This document shows positions 18,210-27,391 of a stretch of 64,000 bases of DNA, piece after piece. This DNA is from CAVTLG01 sp963735495 (GTDB lineage: Bacteria > Chloroflexota > Ktedonobacteria > Ktedonobacterales > Ktedonobacteraceae): positions 248,001 to 312,000 of the forward strand of contig CAVTLG010000009.1 in assembly GCA_963735495.1 (NCBI GenBank), read 5' to 3'. Every line of letters starts with the position of its first letter. Positions within the stretch are counted from its first letter, which is position 1. A model generated the notes under the pieces. The model saw only the letters and a program-made list of their open reading frames with translations, ran no database searches and was not told the origin of the DNA. The translations under genes and the position numbers were made by a program.

Positions 18210-18872
18210 ATGACAGTGAAAAGCAAACAAACTCATCGAAGTGAGGAAAAAAAACTTATGGTAATGCACATGGATCGGGGTCACGCATATAACAATGGAC
18301 ACGAGTTGGACGAAGAGCAACGCGCCAGAGAGGTTGATTACCCCAAATTGCTTGAGTTGGGACGTGAACTACTGATTGCTATAGGCGAAGATCCTGACCG
18401 TGAAGGTTTACTGGATACACCGCGCCGCTGGGCTGACTGGTGGCGCGAGTTTATCGAGTATGATCCTGGAACAACTGAAACGACCTTTCAGTCTGCCAGT
18501 ACAGATCAGATGGTTTGTGTATCAGGCATGCGTGTCTTTTCGCTGTGCGAGCATCATCTCTTGCCGATGTGGTGCGATGTGTCGATTGGCTATATTACCA
18601 ATGGCAAGGTACTTGGACTTTCAAAATTCGCCCGTATTGCGCACCAGTTTGCGCATCAACTGCAAATTCAGGAGCGCCTGGGCCAACAAATTGCCGATGA
18701 GATCAGTCGTATCACTGATACCGATGACGTTGCGGTGGTGTTGAAGGGTGAGCATCTGTGTATGTCGGCGCGCGGTATCCGCACACCCGGTCTCATGACA
18801 TCATCAGTTATGCGCGGCGTTTTCCGTAGCCAGAGCGAGACGCGCCTGGAATTTTTACGCCTGATCGAATAA
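18210..18872 (+). CDS. folE: GTP cyclohydrolase I
   Basis: Makes 7,8-dihydroneopterin triphosphate from GTP, the shared entry to folate and queuosine synthesis. Zinc and active-site residues are in SLCEHHLLP and KGEHLCMSARGI, with DREGLLDTPRRWADWW near the N-terminus. The position after queE suggests supply for QueD. Start at 18210 is preferred (AGGAG upstream); ATG at 18258, after GAGG, would remove a poorly conserved tail. 220 residues. It converges with the adenosine deaminase gene across 17 bases. Confidence 0.95.
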   Translation: MTVKSKQTHRSEEKKLMVMHMDRGHAYNNGHELDEEQRAREVDYPKLLELGRELLIAIGEDPDREGLLDTPRRWADWWREFIEYDPGTTETTFQSASTDQMVCVSGMRVFSLCEHHLLPMWCDVSIGYITNGKVLGLSKFARIAHQFAHQLQIQERLGQQIADEISRITDTDDVAVVLKGEHLCMSARGIRTPGLMTSSVMRGVFRSQSETRLEFLRLIE

Positions 18873-18889
18873 TTTGAACACGATAATTT

Positions 18890-19990
18890 TCAGCAGCCCT
18901 CTGTAGGAGTATCTTGGGAAGCGTCGGCTACGTGGTTCGTGGAGAGATCACCTTGTAATCTGTCCATTGCGGCCTGAAACATCATGCTCATCTCCTGTTT
19001 CTGTGCCAGTGGGAGGAAACTGTGCTGTACACCATTCAGCACAATGGCGTTTATCGTTGCTACGTCAAAGCCGAAGACTTCGCCAAGTAAGCCTACTTCG
19101 TGATTGAGCGTTGTATTGAATAAAGGTGGATCATCTGAGTTGATGGTTAATGGAACGCCCAGCGCGTGGAGACGTGGGAGAGGGTGGGCGGCCAGTGTTG
19201 GATAAACACCAATCAAGATATTACTGGTCGGGCATATTTCTAATGGGATCTGTCGCTCTTTGAGGTAGTCTATAAGCACAGGATCTTCAATAGCACGCAC
19301 ACCATGTCCGATGCGCTCTGCACCCAGTGCTTGCAGCGCTTGCCAGATGCTTGTTGGACCGACCGTTTCACCAGCGTGAGGCGCACTGTGGAGTCCGGCG
19401 TGGCGTGCTTTGTCAAAGAACGGAGCATAACGCTCTGCTGGATTGCTAGCTTCAGATCCGCCGAGTCCCAGGGCGATGACGCCATCCTGGCTACCTTCGA
19501 TAGCGACTGCGACCGTGTAGTCCGCGCGTTTCTGATGGAGGTCATTGTCTGCAATATCGCGTACGATGTCGAAGATCCATCTAATCTCTACACCAAAGTC
19601 CGCCTGTGCGCGTAGCCGTCCGAGGGTCAATCCGCTAAAGTAGTGATCAAATGGAATGCCTAATGCAAAACCATGCGTACTGGGTGAGAAGGTCACTTCC
19701 GCATAGCGTATATGCTGGCGTGCCATACTAGCGCCGAACTCATAGACGATAAGTTCGTAATCAGCGGCAGTTTTGAGACAACGCGAAATAGTCGAGAAAA
19801 CAGTGTTAAAATGAGCAAAACCGCCGAACGTAAACCACTTGTGCATCTCTGCAATGTTCTGTACAGGAAGGCTGACGCCATTGCGTTGGGCCAGCGTTAG
19901 CAACGTCGCTGGCTGGATCGAGCCTTCAAGATGGACATGCAGCTCTGCTTTCGGTATGGCATCGCTATAGCGTTTCAAATCAAGCGTCAT
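18890..19990 (-). CDS. add: Adenosine deaminase family protein
   Basis: Zinc amidohydrolase that deaminates adenosine or deoxyadenosine to inosine forms. Metal ligands His18 and His20 in ELHVHLEGS, the PHAGETVGP segment with catalytic Glu, GAERIGHGV and TINSDDPPLFNTTLNHE (Asp pair) are all present. The 366-residue length fits. Related deaminases such as aminodeoxyfutalosine deaminase share these motifs, so the substrate is likely but not proven. It diverges from the ECF transporter genes. Confidence 0.88.
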   Translation of the reverse strand: MTLDLKRYSDAIPKAELHVHLEGSIQPATLLTLAQRNGVSLPVQNIAEMHKWFTFGGFAHFNTVFSTISRCLKTAADYELIVYEFGASMARQHIRYAEVTFSPSTHGFALGIPFDHYFSGLTLGRLRAQADFGVEIRWIFDIVRDIADNDLHQKRADYTVAVAIEGSQDGVIALGLGGSEASNPAERYAPFFDKARHAGLHSAPHAGETVGPTSIWQALQALGAERIGHGVRAIEDPVLIDYLKERQIPLEICPTSNILIGVYPTLAAHPLPRLHALGVPLTINSDDPPLFNTTLNHEVGLLGEVFGFDVATINAIVLNGVQHSFLPLAQKQEMSMMFQAAMDRLQGDLSTNHVADASQDTPTEGC

Positions 19991-20105
19991 GCTCTCCCTC
20001 CTGATGAGGTATAGCGTAGGGTAAGTTGCACCAGGACAAAAATACTGAAATCATTTTACTTATGAACGGCTCTGTTGTGGGAATATTGTTTATGAAGATG
20101 AAGCT

Positions 20106-20135
20106 CTGACATTTTTCACATATACTGATTATAGT
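20106..20135 (+). promoter_or_regulatory. Probable promoter of the ECF transporter genes
   Basis: CTGACA (20106-20111), 18 bases, then TATAGT (20130-20135), in the 228-base gap between the divergent add and ecfT starts. Confidence 0.45.
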
Positions 20136-20218
20136 CGAACGTTTATCTTTATCGTATACTACTTTTGTACGTTTTTCGTGTAGCGTGTATCGTCAGTATT
20201 CAGGAGAGGTGGTATTGC

Positions 20219-21307
20219 GTGTCTGATCAAGAGTATATTCCAGCCGCTATGATAGAGGCACCCTACTTGCAGTTGCCGCCAGGGCGGCGCTTTGTACGGT
20301 CATTTCTCTTCTCACGGCGGGCTAATGCGCCTCTGGCTCGTGTGCATCTGCTAACGCGTATCGTCCTGGTGCTCTGTCTCTCAGCGGCGCAGTTGCGGAC
20401 CATCAATACCTCTTATCCTGACCTCGTTGGCGCTATTGTCTTATGGATTCCGAGCGTCATGCTCTTTTTGTTGAGCGGGATGCATACGAAGATTGCGCGT
20501 ATCTATGTGCTCCTGATGCTGCCAACATTGTTCAGCCTTTTTATGACCTGGACGCTGCTCAATCCGGTACCTGGTCCTGTGACCTTGTGGCGGCAGCCAG
20601 TGTATGCCGGTTATATCACATTAGGGATTGCCGTGTGGGAGGTGATCTGGCTGGCTATCGTCGTTGGCTACTACTGCTGGCGACGAGCGCTGTTGAGCGG
20701 TATTCTGCTGGCTTCTATTATTTCAGTTGTGCTGGCGCATCTATTTACGCTACCCGCCTGGAATTTTACGCGTCTGCTCTTCTTTCATCCGCTGACCATC
20801 GTGGTGACTGATCGCGGTATTCTGCTGGCGCTCACAAAAATGATTGGCTATTCTGGTATGATCCTGGCCACAGTTGCGCTGGTGGCCACCAGTTGTGATA
20901 CGGAACTGATCGGTGCGTTGCGTCAATTGCGTATGCCACAGCCGATAATTTTCTTTCTGACAACCGTCTTTCGAGCGCTTACGCTGGCATTGTCCGACTA
21001 TGAAACAGTCCACCAGGCTCAGATTGCACGGGCCATCAACGCTCGTCCACGCAGTTTTTTGCGTCGTTTGCGCGACCTGGGTAGTATTGCTGTACCCATG
21101 GTTGCCATGATGATCCGCCGTTCCAGCGAGATGGGGGATGCGTTGGTGGTGCGTGGCTACAGGTTGCGGCAGGAAACGGCAGATTTTTATGAAACGAGTC
21201 CCTGGCATGCAATTGATTGGATCATTATTGTGTGCAGTCTCGGTTTGTTATACATGGCCATTGGTCCGCATCCAACATTGACCGTCCTGTTGCAGAAAGG
21301 GGTATGA
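20219..21307 (+). CDS. ecfT: Energy-coupling factor transporter, transmembrane T component
   Basis: Membrane scaffold that couples ATPase movement to a vitamin- or metal-binding S component. Several hydrophobic segments lie between about residues 45 and 250. The C-terminal half carries the two coupling motifs of T proteins: AQIARAINARPRS and EMGDALVVRGYRLR. GTG at 20219 is chosen since AGGAGAGGT precedes it. It lies 3 bases before the ATPase gene. No S component is adjacent, so the substrate cannot be named. Confidence 0.88.
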   Translation: MSDQEYIPAAMIEAPYLQLPPGRRFVRSFLFSRRANAPLARVHLLTRIVLVLCLSAAQLRTINTSYPDLVGAIVLWIPSVMLFLLSGMHTKIARIYVLLMLPTLFSLFMTWTLLNPVPGPVTLWRQPVYAGYITLGIAVWEVIWLAIVVGYYCWRRALLSGILLASIISVVLAHLFTLPAWNFTRLLFFHPLTIVVTDRGILLALTKMIGYSGMILATVALVATSCDTELIGALRQLRMPQPIIFFLTTVFRALTLALSDYETVHQAQIARAINARPRSFLRRLRDLGSIAVPMVAMMIRRSSEMGDALVVRGYRLRQETADFYETSPWHAIDWIIIVCSLGLLYMAIGPHPTLTVLLQKGV

Positions 21308-21310
21308 CCT

Positions 21311-23128
21311 GTGGTGACGCAAGAAAGAGAGTCCAATGAACGCCGGGAACCCATTTCGCCAACAGACGCGAGTGCAACAACTGTACTGGCTACCAGTGGT
21401 TTATGGTGGCGTTATCCGACATTTAGCGAGAAACCGGGTAGTTGGACATTACGCGATGTCTCGTTTCAAGTGGAGCAGGGGGAATGTTTTGGCATTACGG
21501 GACCAAGCGGAGCGGGGAAAACGACACTCTGCCGAGCCTTACTCGGTATTATTCCGTACGATGCGCGTCTCACCGCTGAACAGTTGCCACAGCACTTTCG
21601 TGGTACTGTGAATTTGTTGGGGGAAGCCGTATCTCGTCAGGCGACTGATGCACATAAGCTGGGCATGGTACTGCAAGATCCTGAGAATCAGTTCTTGCGC
21701 ATGAGCCTGTTACATGAGTTGGGATTGGGGTTGCAAATTCAAGAACTACCCAACGCTGAGATTCTCCAGCGGGCATATGAGGCACTCCAGGGTGTGGGTC
21801 TGGCACATCTCTGGCATGGTGCTATCTACCGGCATCCCGCAGACCTTTCTGGCGGACAGAAGCAGCGCGTGGCTATTGCAGCGTTTCTAGCTTTGCGTCC
21901 CGCAGTGCTGATCCTGGATGAGCCGACCAGTGATCTGGACCCTGTGGGCAAGCGTGAGGTGATTGAAACCATTGCGCGCCTGCGCCAGGAGTATCGTAAG
22001 ACAGTCATCCTGGTTGAGCAAGATCCAGAAATTCTCTCCGCTTTCTGTGATCGTATCGCATTGTTGCACGAGGGGCGTATTGAGCTCGTGGCCCCGCCTG
22101 CTGCTTTTTATGCCCAGCGGACTCTGTTGGAGCGCTCTGGTGTTTCGGTAGGCGAACTGGCGCGTATCTCCTGGCACACGGGCTACACCTACGCATCTCG
22201 TCCACCACTTACTCTGGAGGAAGCAGAAACGGCCTTTGCTCCAGCGCTTGCTCAATGCTCATTTCCTGCGTCACTGGAGCAGACTACATCCGTCACAGAT
22301 GTGGTTATACAGGCAGAAGGCGTGTATTACGACTATAGCGATGGGACAACGGCGCTCAAGGGTGTTGATCTCACATTGCAACGGGGTGAAATGCTGGCGT
22401 TATTGGGACCGAATGGCAGTGGCAAGACGACTTTTGCCAAGATTATCGCAGGTATTTATCGTGCTTCGCGTGGACGTGTACAGGTGTTAGCGCAGGACCT
22501 GGCGGTGCGGAAAGTGCGGGCGCGTTTACCTCGTTCGGTGGGCTATGTGTTTCAAAATCCAGACCACCAGCTTTTCTGTCGTAAGGTCCGTGACGAGGTT
22601 GAATATGGTCTGAAAAACCTGGGCATCGATGCGGCACAGCGCCGTGAAAGGGTTGCCGCCACGCTGGAGGCCGTTAATCTCACGCGCTATGCCGATGAAG
22701 ATCCCCTTTTCCTGAGCAAGGGACAACGACAGCGCCTGGCCGTAGCAGCAGTACTGGCAATGGGACCAGACATCCTGGTCGTTGACGAACCAACGACGGG
22801 ACAGGATTATCGCTCGATTACAGGCATTATGAGCCTGCTATGCGATCTGCAGCGGCAGGGAAAAACCATCCTGGTCATCACGCACGACATGACGCTGGTC
22901 GCGGAGTATTGTCAGCGTGTTGTCGCCTTCCGTGATGGTTTGCTAACCTTTACCGGTACACCCACTGATCTCTTTGCCAACCAGGATACCTTGCAGCGCA
23001 CAGGCTTACGACCGCCAGCCGCCGCAGCTCTGGCTACGCGTCTGCGCGAACACAAACCCGACCTCCCACCTTTACTGACCGTCGAGCAATGGACGGAGGC
23101 ATTGGGGCGGGAGGAACATGCAGAGTGA
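21311..23128 (+). CDS. ECF transporter double ATPase (A1-A2 fusion)
   Basis: Two ABC ATPase domains in one chain of 605 residues, replacing the usual separate EcfA1 and EcfA2. Domain 1: Walker A GPSGAGKTTL, signature LSGGQKQRVAIA, Walker B LILDEPTSDLDP. Domain 2: Walker A GPNGSGKTTF, signature LSKGQRQRLAVA (G to K variant), Walker B ILVVDEPTTGQDY and the switch His in VITHDM. Starts at GTG 21311 or 21314. It works with the T component upstream to energise import. The substrate is unknown. Confidence 0.92.
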   Translation: MVTQERESNERREPISPTDASATTVLATSGLWWRYPTFSEKPGSWTLRDVSFQVEQGECFGITGPSGAGKTTLCRALLGIIPYDARLTAEQLPQHFRGTVNLLGEAVSRQATDAHKLGMVLQDPENQFLRMSLLHELGLGLQIQELPNAEILQRAYEALQGVGLAHLWHGAIYRHPADLSGGQKQRVAIAAFLALRPAVLILDEPTSDLDPVGKREVIETIARLRQEYRKTVILVEQDPEILSAFCDRIALLHEGRIELVAPPAAFYAQRTLLERSGVSVGELARISWHTGYTYASRPPLTLEEAETAFAPALAQCSFPASLEQTTSVTDVVIQAEGVYYDYSDGTTALKGVDLTLQRGEMLALLGPNGSGKTTFAKIIAGIYRASRGRVQVLAQDLAVRKVRARLPRSVGYVFQNPDHQLFCRKVRDEVEYGLKNLGIDAAQRRERVAATLEAVNLTRYADEDPLFLSKGQRQRLAVAAVLAMGPDILVVDEPTTGQDYRSITGIMSLLCDLQRQGKTILVITHDMTLVAEYCQRVVAFRDGLLTFTGTPTDLFANQDTLQRTGLRPPAAAALATRLREHKPDLPPLLTVEQWTEALGREEHAE

Positions 23129-23129
23129 A

Positions 23130-23570
23130 CATAGTATTCACGACGAACGCGTATGTGCGCAGGCTGGAAAGACCCCGGCGCTTCCAGGAGAAAACGCGCC
23201 TGTAAGACAACTTCCTGGCCATGCGCTGTCAGTTCTTCGTGCAACTTTTCCTGTACCTGCTTCTATGCGTCAAAATCCTTCGCTGAGGCGTATATAGCCC
23301 GAGCAAGGGTATAGGCACAGAAGAAACCGAAAAGAGGCCGCAGTTGGTGCTCAAGCACAGGATAATGATGGTCGCTTACCCCACTTGCCAGTAAGCCAAC
23401 AACCTTACCATGTAGTGGATCACTGCCAGTGGGATCGTTGGGAACTAAGTCGAAGAAATTCTTCAGGGCCCCGGCATTAGGAGGCCCGATAGATTGGCGT
23501 TGCGACCAGATAAGCATCAGCTAAGGCAATCAGGGCAAGTGCCCGGCGTTCGCCACTGCATTTTTATACC
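23130..23570 (-). pseudogene. Decayed NADPH-dependent FMN reductase-like gene
   Basis: Three frames read on the minus strand give consecutive pieces of a flavodoxin-fold FMN reductase: ADAYLVATPIYRAS (about 23560-23490), then AGALKNFFDLVPNDP through GLLASGVSDHHYPVLEHQLR to IYASAKDFDA (to 23263), then LHEELTAHGQEVV. A frame change near 23485 and another after DFDA, plus a missing N-terminus, show a dead gene. It abuts the ECF ATPase gene tail to tail. Confidence 0.65.
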
Positions 23571-23592
23571 TAGCGGTCTCTCTTTTGCCAAT

Positions 23593-24432
23593 TTATCGTG
23601 GTATTGGAGGCCATTGTAGCGCATCTGGTAACGGTGCTTTCTGCTCAAGTTCCTGCTTAAACTCTCGTATCATCCTGGCAGCAGCCGGATAAGCCATATC
23701 AATCATAAACGCGTTGTAGGCTAAATCCGGCCTGGGTGCCATAAAGAAGTGTTGCACGATCCGCATTCCGTCGTGTGAAACGGCCTGGGCATAGACACAC
23801 GTGATATAGCGGCCTGGGTACATTTCAAGCCAGAATTGCATATAGCGATAGAATAGCTGGTAGAGAAGTGTTGGACGGTCGCGCAAGCAGGTCGCACTGG
23901 TGACGAGCAGCGAGTATGCTCCAGGCTCGTCATACGAGCGGATCTCGTCAGGTGTGATGCTAGACTCTGCTCGCTTTCCGCTCAAGACGTCAAGGATAAC
24001 TTGCTCCTCCAGTGGTACGACCTGGATAGTGGCATAACACACATTTCTATCTGCACTGAATGCAGCGAGTGTAAGCTGGCTATTATGCTTGCGCCACGAT
24101 TGATAGACTGCCACTTCTGCTATGTCCACGTCCTCTGTGTACACTTGCTGTGATAGCTTTAAGGTGGCAGGTACATCAGCTGCTAGCGCCCAATCAATGA
24201 GTACTTGCTCTGGAGCGGTTCTCTTGTTTTTTGCCGCAAGCTGTCGTCGCACTTTCAATGTGTCAGCACGGCTGTACTCACGCGCTCTTTTGCCTTGCCT
24301 GAAGGCGATATCTCCATTTTTCGCATAGTAGAGGTAGTTAGATTGCGGTATTCCCAATAGATCAGCCCCTTCACGGCTGCTGATCCATTCATTGCCCTCT
24401 GTCATTTTAAAGCTTGCTCCTGTCTTATGCAA
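23593..24432 (-). CDS. HTH-domain protein with uncharacterised C-terminal domain
   Basis: 279 residues. The N-terminal 65 residues look like a MerR/excisionase-type helix-turn-helix: ISSREGADLLGIPQSNYLYYAKNGDI followed by basic RQGKRAREYSRADTLKVRRQL. The remainder (about 80-279) contains mixed alpha/beta segments with an acetyltransferase-like feel (VAVYQSW, LLYQLFYRYMQFWLEMYPGRYI), but no motif proves this. Start may be Met10. Possible role: single-protein sensor and regulator; this is inference. Confidence 0.7.
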   Translation of the reverse strand: MHKTGASFKMTEGNEWISSREGADLLGIPQSNYLYYAKNGDIAFRQGKRAREYSRADTLKVRRQLAAKNKRTAPEQVLIDWALAADVPATLKLSQQVYTEDVDIAEVAVYQSWRKHNSQLTLAAFSADRNVCYATIQVVPLEEQVILDVLSGKRAESSITPDEIRSYDEPGAYSLLVTSATCLRDRPTLLYQLFYRYMQFWLEMYPGRYITCVYAQAVSHDGMRIVQHFFMAPRPDLAYNAFMIDMAYPAAARMIREFKQELEQKAPLPDALQWPPIPR

Positions 24433-24870
24433 ATTGAATACATTTTAATGTAGTATAACACTGACAGCTTTTAAAATGATAGGGAAACGTGATAAAATAA
24501 CGACTTTTGATAATATTGTTTAAATATATTCAAATTTATAAAAAGCACTTGACTTTTTTTCAAGACAAAGATACACTCGGGATAGATCGACATTACCGTT
24601 TGTTACGGCAAATGTATAGCCAGTCCTCGCTGCGACCAAACGTTGAGAAACTGGCATTTCACCAACTGCCTCTCCACGGGCCGCAACCCATTATGCATTG
24701 ATTGCGAAACAGCATGCTAGCCAGATAGTGAAGTCCGTGCATCTAAAATATGGGAGGAAACTGGCAGCGATATGTCAGGGGAAAGGAATCTGTGGGCGGT
24801 TGCTATGCCCTATAATCAAAGGGAGATAGAGCTATTGAGAACTATCATCTGAGCAAAGGATGTGACGACT
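24433..24870. other. AT-rich intergenic region
   Basis: About 440 bases between a divergent pair of genes. The left half is strongly AT-rich and should contain both promoters. A frame of 64 codons at 24507-24701 has no ribosome site or recognisable similarity. No RNA gene or repeat was recognised. Confidence 0.45.
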
Positions 24871-26946
24871 ATGGATAGACAGCAACAGAAACGGCGCAAG
24901 CTTCCCTGGGGCCGTGCTCTGATTATTGCTATTGTCCTCGTCGTAGTGTTGGCTTGCTCCATTCTCACTATGCTAGAGACAGCGGGCCAGTGGCTGGTTA
25001 TGTTGCCCAGTATCATTTTTGCGGTGATTGGGGTGGTGCTCGCGCTCTTCCAATGGCTCTTTCCCATTTCAACGGATGCTCCCACTGCGTCGGAAGACCA
25101 TCCTGCTCTGATGATCCCGCAGCTTCTCGAACATATTGTGCCTCATCTTGCGACTTTAGCGCCGCAACACGGACCTTCTGAGGACAAGACGTCCTATTGT
25201 AGTATCGAGGGGTTTCCACCTCCGACCGATCCACGCACGATTCAGCAACGTGAAATGGCTGTAAAAGATGTGTATGTGCAGTTAACACAGGCTGATACAA
25301 CGGCGCTAGTGCTGACCGGTATTGGTGGTGTGGGCAAGTCAACGTTGGCGGCGCTGATCTATCGCTACGCCGAAGAACTACGGTTAGCAAACAAGGGACC
25401 ATTTATGGCACCTGCGCTCTGGCTGAAAGTTGATTCTGCGGCCATTACCATGCACGATCTTAGCGGTACGCTCTTTCAAGCTCTGGAGAAGCCGCTACCC
25501 GATTTGAGTAATCTAGCCGCGCATAATCAGGCAGCGGTGCTCTTCAATGCGCTCAATACGGCTACAGAGCCACGCCTGATCGTCCTGGATCAGTTCGAGA
25601 ATCTGTTGGACTGGCACACAGGACATGCGCTGGTAGATAGTCCAGGTATTGGGGAATGGCTAGATGTGCTCAATAGTCAGTCGTGCAGGTGTCGGATACT
25701 CCTAACCAGTCGTCCCTGGCCACAGGGGACCAGGAGCTATCCTCCGACGTATATGCAGGAATATCGTGTGGCCGGTCTGTCATCCACCGAAGGATGCGAA
25801 CTGCTGCAGAAATTGGGACTTGTCGCCACCGAGCCGGAATTACAGCAAGCTGTAAAGTATTGTTCTGGTCACTCATACGCCCTGACTTTGCTGGCTGCTC
25901 TATTGCGCAAGCGGCGTGTCAGTCTCGGTACATTTTTTAAAGATCCAACCTATGGACAGCTCTGGACGGGCGATGTGGCGCGTAATCTGCTGGATCGCCT
26001 CTATGCACAACAACTGGACGAGCTGCAACGGCAGCTCTTATTGGCATTCTCTGTATATCGCCAGCCAGTCCCGTTAGAAGCGGCTTGCGCTATGCTAGAA
26101 GATGTGGAGAAGCGACGCGTGCACCTGGCGCTAGATGCTTTGTTGACTGAACATCTTTTGCTGCCCTGCGACGAGGAATTGTATCAACTGCATACCATTG
26201 TCGTGAGCTATGCGCAGGATCATTTTGTGAGGGCTGGCGAGCTGGTGAATAGGCAAGCACTGAAAAATGCTCATAGAAAGGCCGCACAGTATTATCAACA
26301 CTGTGCGCAAGATGTCTGTCCTCAACGGACGCTCAGGCGCAATCGCAATGATATCTTGCCTCTGGAAGAAGCATTCTGGCACTATTGTCAGGCAGAGGAT
26401 TGGGCTGCTGCTTATGCCTTGATTGAGCGGGAAGGCATTTATATTGATTTATCAAGCTGGGGGTATGTCGTGGTATTGCGCGAAATGTACGAAATGCTCT
26501 TCCCCTTGGCGAAGTGGGCAACAGCACCGTTGCATGCGGCGCGTATGTATGATGAGCTGGGCGAAGTGTATCGTGTGCTTGGCCTGGTGGGTCAGGCACA
26601 GTATTGCTTTGAACAAGGTCTGGTCTATGCACGTACTGTACATGAGCGCCGCGAGGAAGGTTATGCCCTGAACTACCTCGGTCGCATCTACGCTGACCAG
26701 GGCAAGTGGCAGGAGGCCCTGACATACTATAAGCAAGCGCTGCAAATTCACCGGGAAGTGAAAAATCTGGGTGGTGAGAGTACCGTACTGGATGATATTG
26801 GCTGGGCTTATTATGATGTTGGCTTGTTAGATCAAGCGTGTGAGCACTATGAGGAGGCGTTGCGTATTCGGCAGGAGCTGAAGAATCGCAAGGGTGAGGC
26901 ACGGGTGCTGAATAGCCTATCGCAGTATCCTCATACGGAGCAATAA
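24871..26946 (+). CDS. Membrane-anchored STAND NTPase with TPR repeats
   Basis: Signal-transducing NTPase of 691 residues. Two hydrophobic segments lie within residues 15-65, then NB-ARC-like NTPase: Walker A LTGIGGVGKSTLAA near 145-155, Walker B LIVLDQFENLLDW near 236 and RILLTSRPWP (sensor). The C-terminus (about 560-685) has tetratricopeptide repeats such as EGYALNYLGRIYADQGKWQE. STAND proteins switch on ligand binding and often take part in defence or regulation. No fused effector domain is evident besides the membrane segments. ATG 24871 is favoured over GTG 24862 because AAAGGA is better spaced. Confidence 0.82.
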   Translation: MDRQQQKRRKLPWGRALIIAIVLVVVLACSILTMLETAGQWLVMLPSIIFAVIGVVLALFQWLFPISTDAPTASEDHPALMIPQLLEHIVPHLATLAPQHGPSEDKTSYCSIEGFPPPTDPRTIQQREMAVKDVYVQLTQADTTALVLTGIGGVGKSTLAALIYRYAEELRLANKGPFMAPALWLKVDSAAITMHDLSGTLFQALEKPLPDLSNLAAHNQAAVLFNALNTATEPRLIVLDQFENLLDWHTGHALVDSPGIGEWLDVLNSQSCRCRILLTSRPWPQGTRSYPPTYMQEYRVAGLSSTEGCELLQKLGLVATEPELQQAVKYCSGHSYALTLLAALLRKRRVSLGTFFKDPTYGQLWTGDVARNLLDRLYAQQLDELQRQLLLAFSVYRQPVPLEAACAMLEDVEKRRVHLALDALLTEHLLLPCDEELYQLHTIVVSYAQDHFVRAGELVNRQALKNAHRKAAQYYQHCAQDVCPQRTLRRNRNDILPLEEAFWHYCQAEDWAAAYALIEREGIYIDLSSWGYVVVLREMYEMLFPLAKWATAPLHAARMYDELGEVYRVLGLVGQAQYCFEQGLVYARTVHERREEGYALNYLGRIYADQGKWQEALTYYKQALQIHREVKNLGGESTVLDDIGWAYYDVGLLDQACEHYEEALRIRQELKNRKGEARVLNSLSQYPHTEQ

Positions 26947-26948
26947 AA

Positions 26949-27313
26949 TGGAGAAAACCTGATGAGCGCCTTGTGACTATTCCGTGCGAGCATTGCCGTT
27001 CTGCATGTATTACTTCGCTAGAGAGTCTTGTGTTAGAAACGACAGCGGGACAGCATTTCCTGTGGGAACATCCGCGAATACGCACTCTTCCCAGGCAATA
27101 TGAATTGTGAACTTCGTCACAATCTACCAACCTCCGCGCCGCGAGCGCAATTTTCCGCATAGTATCAACATTGTTATTTATAGAGAACGTGACTTCATGT
27201 CTATTTCTGCTACCTCTATTGAACAATATTGCTGCGGATACGACGTAAAAATTGATCATCTGGAGAATGGGCTGTCAGAATTTTCGTGTGTCGTTTGTAG
27301 TGACTCCATGTAG
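26949..27313 (+). pseudogene. Fragmented zinc-ribbon domain gene
   Basis: Without a start codon, the frame beginning at 26949 encodes VTIPCEHCRSACITSLESLV and onward to RQYEL, a C-x2-C motif followed by a compact domain. It stops at 27110, and the next frame from 27107 continues with FVTIYQPPRRE...IYRERDF and two further cysteine pairs. This looks like the tail of a longer protein separated by a -1 shift. The family was not recognised. Confidence 0.4.
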
Positions 27314-27391
27314 ACAGGTGCTGCGAACTGTAGGACGTCAGGTTAGCTCTATGACTTTAATGAAATGGTGCCCATGAAAGGCGAGGATGAC

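Noticed and set aside
22912..23244. A separate 110-residue minus-strand gene over the ECF ATPase end
   Set aside because: Only its first residues match the decayed FMN reductase; the rest is antisense to the ATPase coding region.
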